5,146 nucleotides of DNA, from NCBI GenBank assembly GCA_016210895.1, contig JACQTG010000119.1, forward strand, positions 1 to 5,146, read 5' to 3'. The DNA is from Acidobacteriota bacterium (lineage in GTDB: Bacteria; Acidobacteriota; Terriglobia; Acidoferrales; 2-02-FULL-67-57). The notes below the pieces were generated by a model, which saw nothing but the letters and a program-made list of their open reading frames with translations, was not told the DNA's origin and did no database searches. Below are positions 1 to 5,146 of the stretch, in pieces. The number at the start of each line of letters is the position of its first letter. Positions within the stretch are counted from its first letter, which is position 1. Both the position numbers and the translations under genes were made by a program.

Positions 1-1218
1 CCCGACCTGGAATTGGCCGCCGGCACGCGCATGGAGATCGAACTCGTGCGCGAACTCGCGCTCTCCCGCACCGCCGTCCAGCGCGCCCGAGCTCTCCCCG
101 TACGGACGCCCCAGCCAGCGGACCTCTACGCTGACAGCCAGCCCGACGAATCCGAGGAGCTCGAAGAACCAGCTGAAGAGACCGGCACCGAATCGGTTGA
201 AGAGGCGAAGGAAGAAACCGAAATCGCTCATAACCGCACCCCGCTGCCGCCACCCGCACCGCCAGCCGACCCAGCCGAAGACCCCACGCTGGGCGATCCA
301 GGGGCCTACCGGATGCGGGTGAACGTGCAACTCGTCCTAGTCGAAGCGCACGTGCGCGAGCCGCACGGCACGACTACAAGCACCCGGCTCGCCCAGTTGA
401 CGAAGGAAGACTTTCGCTTGTTTGAAGACGGAGTTGAACAGACCATCCGCCACTTCAGCCGGGACGAGCTGCCGCTAGCCGTAGCCCTGGTCGTGGACAC
501 GAGCGGCAGCGTGGCCCCCTACATCCGCGAACTCCGCCGCGCCGCGCTCGAAGCGCTCTCCCAACTCAAGCGAGGAGACCAGGTGGCCCTGTTTGCCTTC
601 ACCGACCAAGTTGACCTCCTCGTGCCGCTCACCACGGATCGCCAGCGTGTGGCCCGGCGGATCGAGCGGCTGCGTGGCGAAGGCGGCACGAACATCCTCG
701 AGGCGCTCTGGGAAGCCACCAACTACTTGCTGGGTGCCGCGCCCGAGCGCCGCCGCGCCATCATCCTCGTCTCCGACAACCGCGCCACCGTGCGCCCGCG
801 GGTCAACCAGAGCCAGGTCATCCGCAATGCCTTGGAGGCCGATACCGTCATCTACAGCATCAAGACCCCCGGCGAAGAGACTCCTCTGACCCTTCGGCTG
901 CCCACTTGGCTCGGTGGCTTCGGCAGCGTGGACAAGATTACCCGCGAAACCGGGGGCGAAATCCTGGACGTTGACCGCCTGGGTTCGGTCTCGGCAGCAC
1001 TGCGGGCGGTGGTCGAACGGCTGAAGACTCGCTACACACTGGGCTATCACCCCACCAACAAGGCCCGCGACGGCAGCTTCCGCCAGATCGAAGTCAGCCT
1101 GGCTGACCGCTTTGGCCAGCCCGAGGGCGACTATGTCGTGCTCGCCAAACGCGGCTATTACGCTCCCCGCGACTCCCTGCCAGCCGATAGTCGAGCCGCC
1201 AATTCCGGCACACCCTAG
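1..1218 (+). CDS. VWA-domain protein of the acidobacterial TIGR03436 type, 5' partial
   Basis: The frame is open from base 1 to the TAG at 1216-1218, so the gene probably begins upstream. Residues here are counted from the in-frame TTG at 13. A short segment (ELAAGTRMEIELVREL) is followed by a strongly acidic stretch (about 41-70), a proline-rich stretch (about 76-92), a lead-in strand (about 101-114), the family-typical LTKEDFRLFEDGVEQ (129-143), and a von Willebrand factor A fold (about 154-285). The metal-binding MIDAS site looks intact: DTSGS (D162, S164, S166), T226 in GGTN, and D255 in LVSDN. The C-terminus has the family signature RYTLGYHP (340-347) and ends in KRGYYAP (379-385). Family members are usually exported and are thought to mediate metal-dependent protein contacts; the partner is unknown. 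Neither possible internal start (TTG 13, ATG 31) has a Shine-Dalgarno sequence or yields a signal peptide, which supports an upstream start. The family call is firm, the start is not. Confidence 0.88.
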   Translation, partial: PDLELAAGTRMEIELVRELALSRTAVQRARALPVRTPQPADLYADSQPDESEELEEPAEETGTESVEEAKEETEIAHNRTPLPPPAPPADPAEDPTLGDPGAYRMRVNVQLVLVEAHVREPHGTTTSTRLAQLTKEDFRLFEDGVEQTIRHFSRDELPLAVALVVDTSGSVAPYIRELRRAALEALSQLKRGDQVALFAFTDQVDLLVPLTTDRQRVARRIERLRGEGGTNILEALWEATNYLLGAAPERRRAIILVSDNRATVRPRVNQSQVIRNALEADTVIYSIKTPGEETPLTLRLPTWLGGFGSVDKITRETGGEILDVDRLGSVSAALRAVVERLKTRYTLGYHPTNKARDGSFRQIEVSLADRFGQPEGDYVVLAKRGYYAPRDSLPADSRAANSGTP

Positions 1219-1299
1219 TCCGTCATTCCCAATCCGGTCAAACCTTCTTACTAAGATAGGTTCCTTACCCATTCGCGCGTAATTGTGACCGTCCGCCTA

Positions 1300-1328
1300 T
1301 TGCGACAGGACACCCTCTGGCTTACTCT
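1300..1328 (+). promoter_or_regulatory. Weak sigma-70-like promoter candidate for the receiver gene
   Basis: TTGCGA (1300-1305, 4 of 6 matches to TTGACA) is followed after 17 bases by TACTCT (1323-1328). The second box keeps only the TA...T positions of TATAAT. If real, the message would carry a leader of roughly 115 bases containing the repeat and hairpins at 1358-1405. The match is weak enough to occur by chance. Confidence 0.22.
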
Positions 1329-1357
1329 GTGCGCGTCCTGCACGACGGTCCTCTTCG

Positions 1358-1402
1358 CGTAGGTTCCAGGCAGGCTCGCCCGTAGGCGAGGCGGGCTCTC
1401 CC
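1358..1402. repeat. Imperfect tandem direct repeat, two copies of 24 and 22 bases
   Basis: Copy 1 (1358-1381) and copy 2 (1381-1402) share the order CGTAGG, then AGGC, then GGCTC, then CCC. They differ by a 4-versus-2-base insert after CGTAGG and by single substitutions (A/G and G/T) elsewhere. The copies share C1381. This looks like a local duplication or a fragment of a dispersed intergenic repeat; the window has no other copy that I can see. Confidence 0.6.
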
Positions 1403-1405
1403 GCC
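1375..1405. repeat. Two adjacent short perfect inverted repeats (hairpin pair)
   Basis: Hairpin A pairs CTCGCC (1375-1380) with GGCGAG (1385-1390) around the loop CGTA. Hairpin B pairs GGCGGG (1390-1395) with CCCGCC (1400-1405) around the loop CTCT. Both have six perfect GC-rich pairs and four-base loops, and they share G1390, so both cannot be complete at once. Read on the minus strand, hairpin A has a cUACGg loop, which matches the very stable UNCG tetraloop class. Neither is followed by a T-run on either strand, so an intrinsic terminator is unlikely. A small palindromic intergenic repeat or a leader structure of the receiver message is more plausible. Confidence 0.55.
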
Positions 1406-1438
1406 AAAACCAGGTGCAATCCGACAAACACGGGTCGT

Positions 1439-1444
1439 GAGGGG
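1439..1444 (+). promoter_or_regulatory. Ribosome binding site supporting the TTG start of the receiver
   Basis: GAGGGG lies six bases before the TTG at 1451. No ATG or GTG occurs in this frame between the upstream stop (1286-1288) and the TTG, so this purine-rich stretch decides the start. Confidence 0.55.
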
Positions 1445-1450
1445 TGTCTC

Positions 1451-1864
1451 TTGGACGAATGGAAAAACCTTGCTGACGGTCAGCAACGCAAGTCGAGCCC
1501 AGCCCATCGGACCGCACTCGTCATCGATGACGAAGAACATGTGCGCGAGTTCGTCACCGAATGCCTGGAGGCGCAGGGCTATCGGGTGGACACCGCCTCA
1601 AACGCCACCGAAGCCGGAACCCGGCTGCGCGCCCAGCGCTACGACCTCATCCTGTGCGACATCAAGATGCCCGGCAAGAGCGGCATCGAACTCTTCCAAG
1701 AGATGCTCCACGAGCAGCCCGACCTGGCCACCCGCTTTGTCTTCATTACCGGTGACATCATGAGCGGGAGCACGATGGAGTTCCTAGAGGCGCAGCCGGT
1801 CCGCTACCTGCTCAAACCCTTCACCATGACGGACCTGCTTGGCTTGCTCCCCAAGCTGGACTAG
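1451..1864 (+). CDS. Stand-alone response regulator receiver domain (CheY-like)
   Basis: A 137-residue single receiver domain with no output domain. All receiver landmarks are present: the acidic pair D26-D27 (VIDDEEH), the phospho-acceptor D70 (LILCDIKMPG), T100 (FITGD), the switch aromatic Y119, and K122-P123 (YLLKPF). The D70-T100 and T100-K122 spacings (30 and 22) equal those of CheY D57-T87-K109, so it should accept a phosphoryl group from a histidine kinase in the cytoplasm. A polar tail of about 20 residues precedes the domain. The start is TTG with a GAGGGG site six bases upstream; starting inside the domain would lose the acidic pocket. No kinase or other signalling gene is in view, so the partner is unknown. 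Sequences of this kind also occur as the C-terminal receiver of hybrid kinases, but no kinase remnant is visible upstream. Glutamate dehydrogenase follows after 67 bases. Confidence 0.9.
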   Translation: MDEWKNLADGQQRKSSPAHRTALVIDDEEHVREFVTECLEAQGYRVDTASNATEAGTRLRAQRYDLILCDIKMPGKSGIELFQEMLHEQPDLATRFVFITGDIMSGSTMEFLEAQPVRYLLKPFTMTDLLGLLPKLD

Positions 1865-1880
1865 CCGATACCTCGCTCGC

Positions 1881-1910
1881 TTGCACCGTCTCTCGGTTCT
1901 GCGGTAGAGT
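1881..1910 (+). promoter_or_regulatory. Possible promoter of the glutamate dehydrogenase gene
   Basis: TTGCAC (1881-1886) and TAGAGT (1905-1910, 4 of 6 matches to TATAAT) are separated by 18 bases, within the 67-base gap after the receiver stop. Transcription would start near 1917, leaving a leader of about 15 bases that still includes the GAGG site at 1922-1925. The -35 box matches only at TTG. Read-through from the receiver gene is the alternative. Confidence 0.33.
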
Positions 1911-1931
1911 CAACTCCCCGCGAGGCCGACG

Positions 1932-3197
1932 ATGCCCATTATCTCCGCCGAGAAGGAGTTCGCCCTCTACGAGTCCATGGCGGCGCGCTTCGATGTGGCC
2001 GCGGCCAAGCTGGGCTTGAACGAAGGCTTGCAAAAGTTTCTCCGCTACCCGAACAAGGAAATCACGCTCTACATTCCGGTGGGTATGGACAACGGCCGGC
2101 TGGAGGTCTTCGTCGGTTATCGCGTCCAGCACTCTGTGGTGCGCGGGCCGGGCAAGGGCGGCATCCGCTTTGCCCCCGACGTCACCCTGGACGAAGTGCG
2201 GGCACTGGCCAGCTGGATGACCTGGAAGTGCGCGGTGATGAACCTACCCTTTGGCGGCGCCAAAGGCGGCGTGGTCTGCGACCCCTCAAAACTCAGCAAG
2301 CGCGAACTCGAGGGCATCACCCGCCGCTACACCGCCGAGCTGCTCGACTACCTGGGCCCGGAGCGTGACGTCCCCGCCCCTGACCTCGGCACCGACGAGC
2401 AGATTATGGCTTGGGTGATGGACACCTACTCGATGCACGTCCGCCACACCACCACCGCCATCGTCACGGGCAAACCGCTCGACCTGGGCGGCAGCCAGGG
2501 CCGCCGCGAAGCCACCGGCCGCGGCTGCATGATCGTCTGCGACCGAGCTGTGGCCAAGCTTGGGCTGCCACGCGAAGGCCAGCGAGTGGCCATCCAGGGG
2601 TTCGGCAACGTCGGCTCGGTGGCGGCTGAGCTGATGCACGCAAGCGGCTACAAGATTGTCGCCGTGTCGGACATTCACGGCGGCGTCTACAACCCAAAGG
2701 GCCTCGATGTTCCCAAGCTGCTCACGCATATGCGCGAGGCGCACACCGTAACCCGCTTCCGCGGCGGCGAGGCGATCCAGCCGCAAGAAGTGTTGTTCGT
2801 CGACTGCGACATCGCCATGCCCGCTGCGGTCGAAAACCAGATCACCAGCCACAATGGCCACCGCCTCCGCGCGCGCATCCTCTGCGAGGCGGCCAACGGG
2901 CCCACCACGGCGCTGGCTGACGAAATCCTGGAAGACAAGAAGGTCTTCGTCGTCCCCGACATCCTGGCCAACGCCGGCGGGGTGACCGTGAGCTACTTCG
3001 AATGGGTGCAGGACCGCCAGGGCTACTTCTGGTCCGAGCAGTTGGTCAACGAGCGCCTGGAGCAGATGATCACTGCGAGCTTTGACGCCGTGGTCGGCTA
3101 CGCCGAGCGCCACCAGGTCTCCAACCGCATCGCCGCCTATATGCTCGCCATTGACCGCGTCGCCTTCGCCCTCAAACTCCGCGGCATCTATGCCTAA
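1932..3197 (+). CDS. gdhA: Glutamate dehydrogenase (Glu/Leu/Phe/Val dehydrogenase family), hexameric type
   Basis: A 421-residue cytoplasmic enzyme of the usual length for the roughly 45-50 kDa hexameric class. It reversibly interconverts glutamate with 2-oxoglutarate and ammonia using NAD(P). The substrate-site residues are all present: K75 (GKGGIRF), K99 (MTWKCAV), catalytic K111 (FGGAKGG), D151 ([10 protein letters not shown]) and S354 (VTVSYFEW). The spacings K75-K99-K111-D151 (24, 12, 40) equal K89-K113-K125-D165 of the Clostridium symbiosum enzyme. The Rossmann domain begins near residue 215 with GFGNVG (223-228); an acidic D247 (VAVSDIHG) lies at the end of the second strand, but coenzyme preference cannot be settled from this alone. 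The [12 protein letters not shown] block (347-358) is typical of the family. ATG 1932 has GAGG six bases upstream. The gene is probably first in a unit with the next two genes. The family is certain; specificity for glutamate rather than another amino acid is very likely. Confidence 0.95.
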   Translation: MPIISAEKEFALYESMAARFDVAAAKLGLNEGLQKFLRYPNKEITLYIPVGMDNGRLEVFVGYRVQHSVVRGPGKGGIRFAPDVTLDEVRALASWMTWKCAVMNLPFGGAKGGVVCDPSKLSKRELEGITRRYTAELLDYLGPERDVPAPDLGTDEQIMAWVMDTYSMHVRHTTTAIVTGKPLDLGGSQGRREATGRGCMIVCDRAVAKLGLPREGQRVAIQGFGNVGSVAAELMHASGYKIVAVSDIHGGVYNPKGLDVPKLLTHMREAHTVTRFRGGEAIQPQEVLFVDCDIAMPAAVENQITSHNGHRLRARILCEAANGPTTALADEILEDKKVFVVPDILANAGGVTVSYFEWVQDRQGYFWSEQLVNERLEQMITASFDAVVGYAERHQVSNRIAAYMLAIDRVAFALKLRGIYA

Positions 3198-3227
3198 CCG
3201 GCACGTTATCCAAACCGTCAGAACCAG

Positions 3228-3656
3228 ATGCGGCCCCTGAGCCTCGAGGAAATCGAAAGTGTCCGCAAGAGCGTACTCGAACCGCTCCGTCGGACCTACC
3301 TGTTCCTGGCCCTGATCGCGCTCGCCTTTTTTGCCTTTTTCCTGCGAGAAGTCGCCGACGGCGACTGGGGGGCATTGATCATTCCGGCGGCATTTTTCGG
3401 GATTGGTGTCATTGGTCTCCTGCTCCGCAAACGTCAGATTGAAGCCGACCTGACCGGTGGCCTGGTCGAAACCCTGGAGGGCGAGGTGCAGCGCGCCTGG
3501 CACTCCAAGCAGGAGCACTTCATCCGCATTGGCGGAAAAACCTTCCGCGTCACCCGGGAGGCGTTTCAGGTACTCTCGAAGGGCCAGACGGTGAGCGTCG
3601 ATTTCCTGCCCCGTTCGCGTGTCGCCGTCAAAGTCGAGCCGCGGAGTTCCCCGTGA
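3228..3656 (+). CDS. Small two-segment membrane protein of unknown function
   Basis: A 142-residue protein that I cannot assign to a named family. A charged N-terminus (1-22) is followed by a hydrophobic segment (about 23-39, rich in Leu, Ala and Phe), a short acidic turn (EVADGDW, 41-47), a second hydrophobic segment (about 49-66), a basic RKR (67-69) and a soluble tail (70-142). Arginines flank the cytoplasmic sides of both segments (R21-R22 and R67-R69), so the positive-inside rule predicts a hairpin with both ends in the cytoplasm. The tail contains IRIGGKTFRVTREAFQVL and VSVDFLPRSRVAVKVE, alternating patterns that suggest a small beta-barrel. ATG 3228 is the only start available after the glutamate dehydrogenase stop 30 bases upstream in the same frame; no clear Shine-Dalgarno sequence precedes it. 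Its stop overlaps the next gene by four bases. Confidence 0.82.
   Translation: MRPLSLEEIESVRKSVLEPLRRTYLFLALIALAFFAFFLREVADGDWGALIIPAAFFGIGVIGLLLRKRQIEADLTGGLVETLEGEVQRAWHSKQEHFIRIGGKTFRVTREAFQVLSKGQTVSVDFLPRSRVAVKVEPRSSP
3643..3646 (+). promoter_or_regulatory. Ribosome binding site inside the upstream gene, with GTGA stop-start overlap
   Basis: GGAG (3643-3646) lies six bases before the GTG at 3653, whose last two bases belong to the TGA (3654-3656) of the membrane-protein gene. The overlap plus the binding site fix the GTG start and suggest coupled translation of the two genes. Confidence 0.6.
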
Positions 3657-4555
3657 GGACACGCCTGGAAAGATTTCTCCTCCTTGTGCTTTCCGCTCCA
3701 AGTTTGGCCGTGGCGCAACCCGCCCCGCTCGATCGCGTCCCCATCCGCTACGTGCCGCCGACGCTCTTGGTCGAAGCCCGCGTCAATGATTCACCGCCGC
3801 TGCTGTTCGCCTTCGACACCGGAGCCACCACCATCCTGCTCGACACGCGCGTGGCCGAGCGCCTGGACGTGCGCCCCTACGCCGAGCCGCCCCCCGACCG
3901 CCACGGCGCCTTCGCCCGGCTGCGACGGCTCGCCGTCGGTAAGGCCGTCGCCTACGACCTGGAAGTAGCTCTTGGCGACCTCTCGGAGCTCGCCCGCCGG
4001 CTCGAACTCGACCTCGCCGGCATCCTCGGCTACACCTGGATGGAGCAGTTCATCTTCGAGATTGACTACGCCAGTGGGCAACTCACTCTCTGGCCCCGCC
4101 AAACCGAACTCTCCCCTGCGGCGGCCGTGCTCGTAGTGCCACTGGAAATCCGCACCGGGCCCCGGTTTACGGGTGCAGGTGTGTTCGTCTCCGGCCAACT
4201 AGAACGGGAGCACTCCTGCTGGTTTGAGATTGATACTGGGACCGACCTCGGTATTCTCGGGGCCGCCATCACGCGACAGCTCGGGCTCAATCCGAACGCT
4301 CTGCAGCCAGGCGCTGCGGGTGACGCTAGCGGGCTACGCGCACTGCCGCGTCATCAGGTCGGGACGCTAGCCCTGGGTGGGCGCCTCTTCGCCAACGTCA
4401 CGTTCCTGGTCGACGCTGCGCGGGGCAGTGACGGGAATCCCTATGCGCAGTGCGTCATGGGGAACGAACAGCTCCAGGGATTCGTGCTCACGCTCGACAT
4501 TCCGCATCGGCGAGCCTTCTTTCGCGCGGCACCGCACGTCCCTCCCCGGCCGTGA
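3653..4555 (+). CDS. Exported two-lobed aspartic protease-like protein (retropepsin-fold pair)
   Basis: A 300-residue protein starting with a signal peptide: basic n-region (MRTRLER), hydrophobic core (8-20) and a likely cleavage near AVAQP (19-23), so it should work in the periplasm or outside. The mature part holds two similar halves. Lobe 1 (about 30-148) has FDTGATT (D55) and the second conserved turn GILGYTWMEQF (123-133). Lobe 2 (about 160-292) has FEIDTGTDLG (D194) and VMGNEQLQGF (268-277). In each half DTG is followed by an AxRL or xxRQL helix, and the LG/MG turn is followed by a beta-hairpin, as in aspartyl protease families of the PF13650/PF13975 kind. With an aspartate in both lobes, a pepsin-like active site within one chain is plausible; the substrate is unknown. 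The only mature cysteines, C189 and C267, lie just before the two lobe-2 motifs. The GTG start overlaps the preceding stop, and the signal peptide begins directly there. Confidence 0.87.
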   Translation: MRTRLERFLLLVLSAPSLAVAQPAPLDRVPIRYVPPTLLVEARVNDSPPLLFAFDTGATTILLDTRVAERLDVRPYAEPPPDRHGAFARLRRLAVGKAVAYDLEVALGDLSELARRLELDLAGILGYTWMEQFIFEIDYASGQLTLWPRQTELSPAAAVLVVPLEIRTGPRFTGAGVFVSGQLEREHSCWFEIDTGTDLGILGAAITRQLGLNPNALQPGAAGDASGLRALPRHQVGTLALGGRLFANVTFLVDAARGSDGNPYAQCVMGNEQLQGFVLTLDIPHRRAFFRAAPHVPPRP

Positions 4556-4594
4556 ACGCACGACCGTTGTAGGAGCCCCAAGTCGCCTTTCCTG

Positions 4595-4623
4595 TTTACA
4601 CTAGCAGAGGGCTTGGGTATGCT
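4595..4623 (+). promoter_or_regulatory. Sigma-70-type promoter candidate before the aldolase gene
   Basis: TTTACA (4595-4600, 5 of 6 matches to TTGACA) and TATGCT (4618-4623, 4 of 6 matches to TATAAT) are separated by an optimal 17 bases. This is the best promoter match in the window, and it lies in a 121-base gap right where a new transcript would be expected. Transcription would begin near 4630, giving a leader of about 47 bases to ATG 4677. It also argues against the in-frame TTG at 4623 as start codon, because that codon falls within the -10 box. Confidence 0.55.
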
Positions 4624-4676
4624 TGTCCACCGATTGGGCTGGAACAGCACCTTGGCGCCGAGGGCAACCGCCGCGG

Positions 4677-5146
4677 ATGGTCACCCCGGGAATGGTCAAG
4701 AGCGACGATGAGCACCGGCGCGAGGTGTGCACCGTCGGCCAGTGGATCCACCAGCGCGAATACGTCGCCTCGACGGATGGCAACATCTCCGTTCGCCTCG
4801 ACCCGCGCCGCATCCTCACCACGCCCACCGGAATGTCGAAAGGGATGATGGAGCCGGACGACCTGGTCATCGTGGACGCTGACGGCAAGAAAATTCACGG
4901 GCGGCGCAACGCTTCCAGCGAAATCGCCATGCACCTGCTCATCTACAAGCGGCGGCCGGACGTGAACGCGGTTGTCCACGCCCATCCGCCCGTGGCCACC
5001 GGCTACGCCGCCGCCGGCCTGCCACTTAACCAGGCACTGATTTCCGAAGTCGTACTAGCGCTCGGCTGCGTGCCGCTCGCCACCTACGGGACGCCAGGCA
5101 CCCCCGAACTCTCTGACGCCCTGGCGCCGCTCGTTCCCGACTACGA
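4677..5146 (+). CDS. Class II aldolase/adducin-family protein, 3' partial
   Basis: The first 156 complete codons of a gene cut by the right edge; no stop occurs in this frame. Class II aldolase landmarks appear in order: ASTDGNISVR (31-40, phosphate-binding loop), TPTGMSKG (49-56), the acidic residue E82 in SSEIAMH (80-86), and HAHP (101-104) with zinc ligands H101 and H103. The E82-H101 spacing of 19 equals E73-H92 in E. coli L-fuculose-1-phosphate aldolase. The third zinc histidine would lie beyond the window. Members cleave or epimerise sugar phosphates (fuculose-, rhamnulose- or ribulose-phosphates) in the cytoplasm, and some are dehydratases or decarboxylases, so the substrate cannot be named. 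The start is uncertain: ATG 4677 has a distant GAGGG (4660-4664), ATG 4692 is the next choice, and the upstream TTG 4623 overlaps the promoter candidate. It seems to begin its own transcript. Confidence 0.9.
   Translation, partial: MVTPGMVKSDDEHRREVCTVGQWIHQREYVASTDGNISVRLDPRRILTTPTGMSKGMMEPDDLVIVDADGKKIHGRRNASSEIAMHLLIYKRRPDVNAVVHAHPPVATGYAAAGLPLNQALISEVVLALGCVPLATYGTPGTPELSDALAPLVPDY

Larger units (their letters stand above)
1219..1450. other. Intergenic region between the VWA gene and the receiver gene
   Basis: This is 232 bases without a credible gene. Translating the receiver frame upstream (open from 1289) gives Arg/Pro/Ser/Cys-rich sequence with no domain character and no further start codon, so it is treated as non-coding. 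The region holds a repeat/hairpin cluster (1358-1405), a weak promoter candidate (1300-1328) and the ribosome binding site of the receiver gene. No hairpin followed by a T-run marks the end of the VWA transcript. Confidence 0.7.

Noticed and set aside
1219..1260. TAAGAT (1252-1257) as a -10 box after the VWA gene
   Set aside because: No -35-like sequence lies 16-18 bases upstream, and a single six-base match is not enough.
475..1272. A 265-residue open frame on the minus strand opposite the VWA gene
   Set aside because: It overlaps the conserved VWA domain completely and shows no domain pattern or start signal; it is a shadow frame.
1358..1402. The direct repeat considered as a CRISPR array fragment or a transposon end
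   Set aside because: The copies abut without spacers, only two are present, and there are no cas genes, transposase or target-site duplications.
1289..1450. The receiver frame is open upstream of its TTG, suggesting a longer gene or hybrid-kinase remnant
   Set aside because: The translation is Arg/Pro/Ser/Cys-rich with no kinase motifs and no usable start codon, and it contains the repeat and hairpin element.
3324..3342. Two T-runs (T6 and T5) in the membrane-protein gene, considered as a terminator or frameshift site
   Set aside because: No hairpin precedes them, the frame stays intact, and they encode the Phe-rich first membrane segment.
2286..3701. A 471-residue open frame on the minus strand across the glutamate dehydrogenase and membrane-protein genes
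   Set aside because: It lies antisense to two well-supported genes, is rich in Ala, Gly, Asp, Val and His with no motif, and is the expected shadow of GC-rich codon use.
4623..4676. TTG at 4623 as an earlier start for the aldolase gene
   Set aside because: It overlaps the -10 box of a good promoter candidate, has no Shine-Dalgarno sequence, and would add Trp/Arg/Pro-rich residues not typical of the family.
3791..4985. Minus-strand frames opposite the protease gene (3791-4198) and opposite the aldolase start (4596-4985)
   Set aside because: Both are antisense to genes with clear catalytic motifs and have low-complexity composition without recognisable features.

Overview
This 5.1 kb, high-GC window reads as a dense, entirely plus-strand stretch of a bacterial chromosome. 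The most informative lineage marker is the first gene, a VWA protein of the 'VWFA-related Acidobacterial domain' type (TIGR03436 family). With the two-lobed aspartic protease and the GC-rich codon use, it points to Acidobacteriota, perhaps Terriglobia-like. This is inferred from protein families, not from a marker gene.

Layout: (1) bases 1-1218, the 3' part of a VWA-domain gene whose frame is open to the left edge; (2) 1219-1450, an intergenic region with an imperfect tandem repeat and two adjacent short hairpins; (3) 1451-1864, a stand-alone CheY-like receiver with a TTG start; (4) 1932-3197, a full-length hexameric-type glutamate dehydrogenase; (5) 3228-3656, a small protein with two membrane segments and no recognised function; (6) 3653-4555, a secreted aspartic-protease-like protein with two DTG motifs, whose GTG start overlaps the previous stop; (7) 4556-4676, a gap with a good sigma-70-type promoter candidate; (8) 4677-5146, the 5' part of a class II aldolase/adducin-family gene cut by the right edge.

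How the genes fit together: glutamate dehydrogenase, the small membrane protein and the protease-like protein have gaps of 30 and -4 bases and are probably one transcript. The GTGA overlap suggests that the last two are translationally coupled. The VWA gene, the receiver and the aldolase look like separate units. No shared pathway ties all the genes together: glutamate dehydrogenase and the aldolase are central metabolism, the receiver is an orphan signalling module, and the VWA and protease proteins are probably exported. I see no tRNA, rRNA, CRISPR array, insertion sequence, phage gene or convincing intrinsic terminator.

I did not find a clear new biological system. The items most worth checking are the membrane-protein/protease pair, the duplicated DTG lobes with their cysteine pair, the repeat/hairpin element before the receiver gene, and the unseen N-terminus of the VWA protein.
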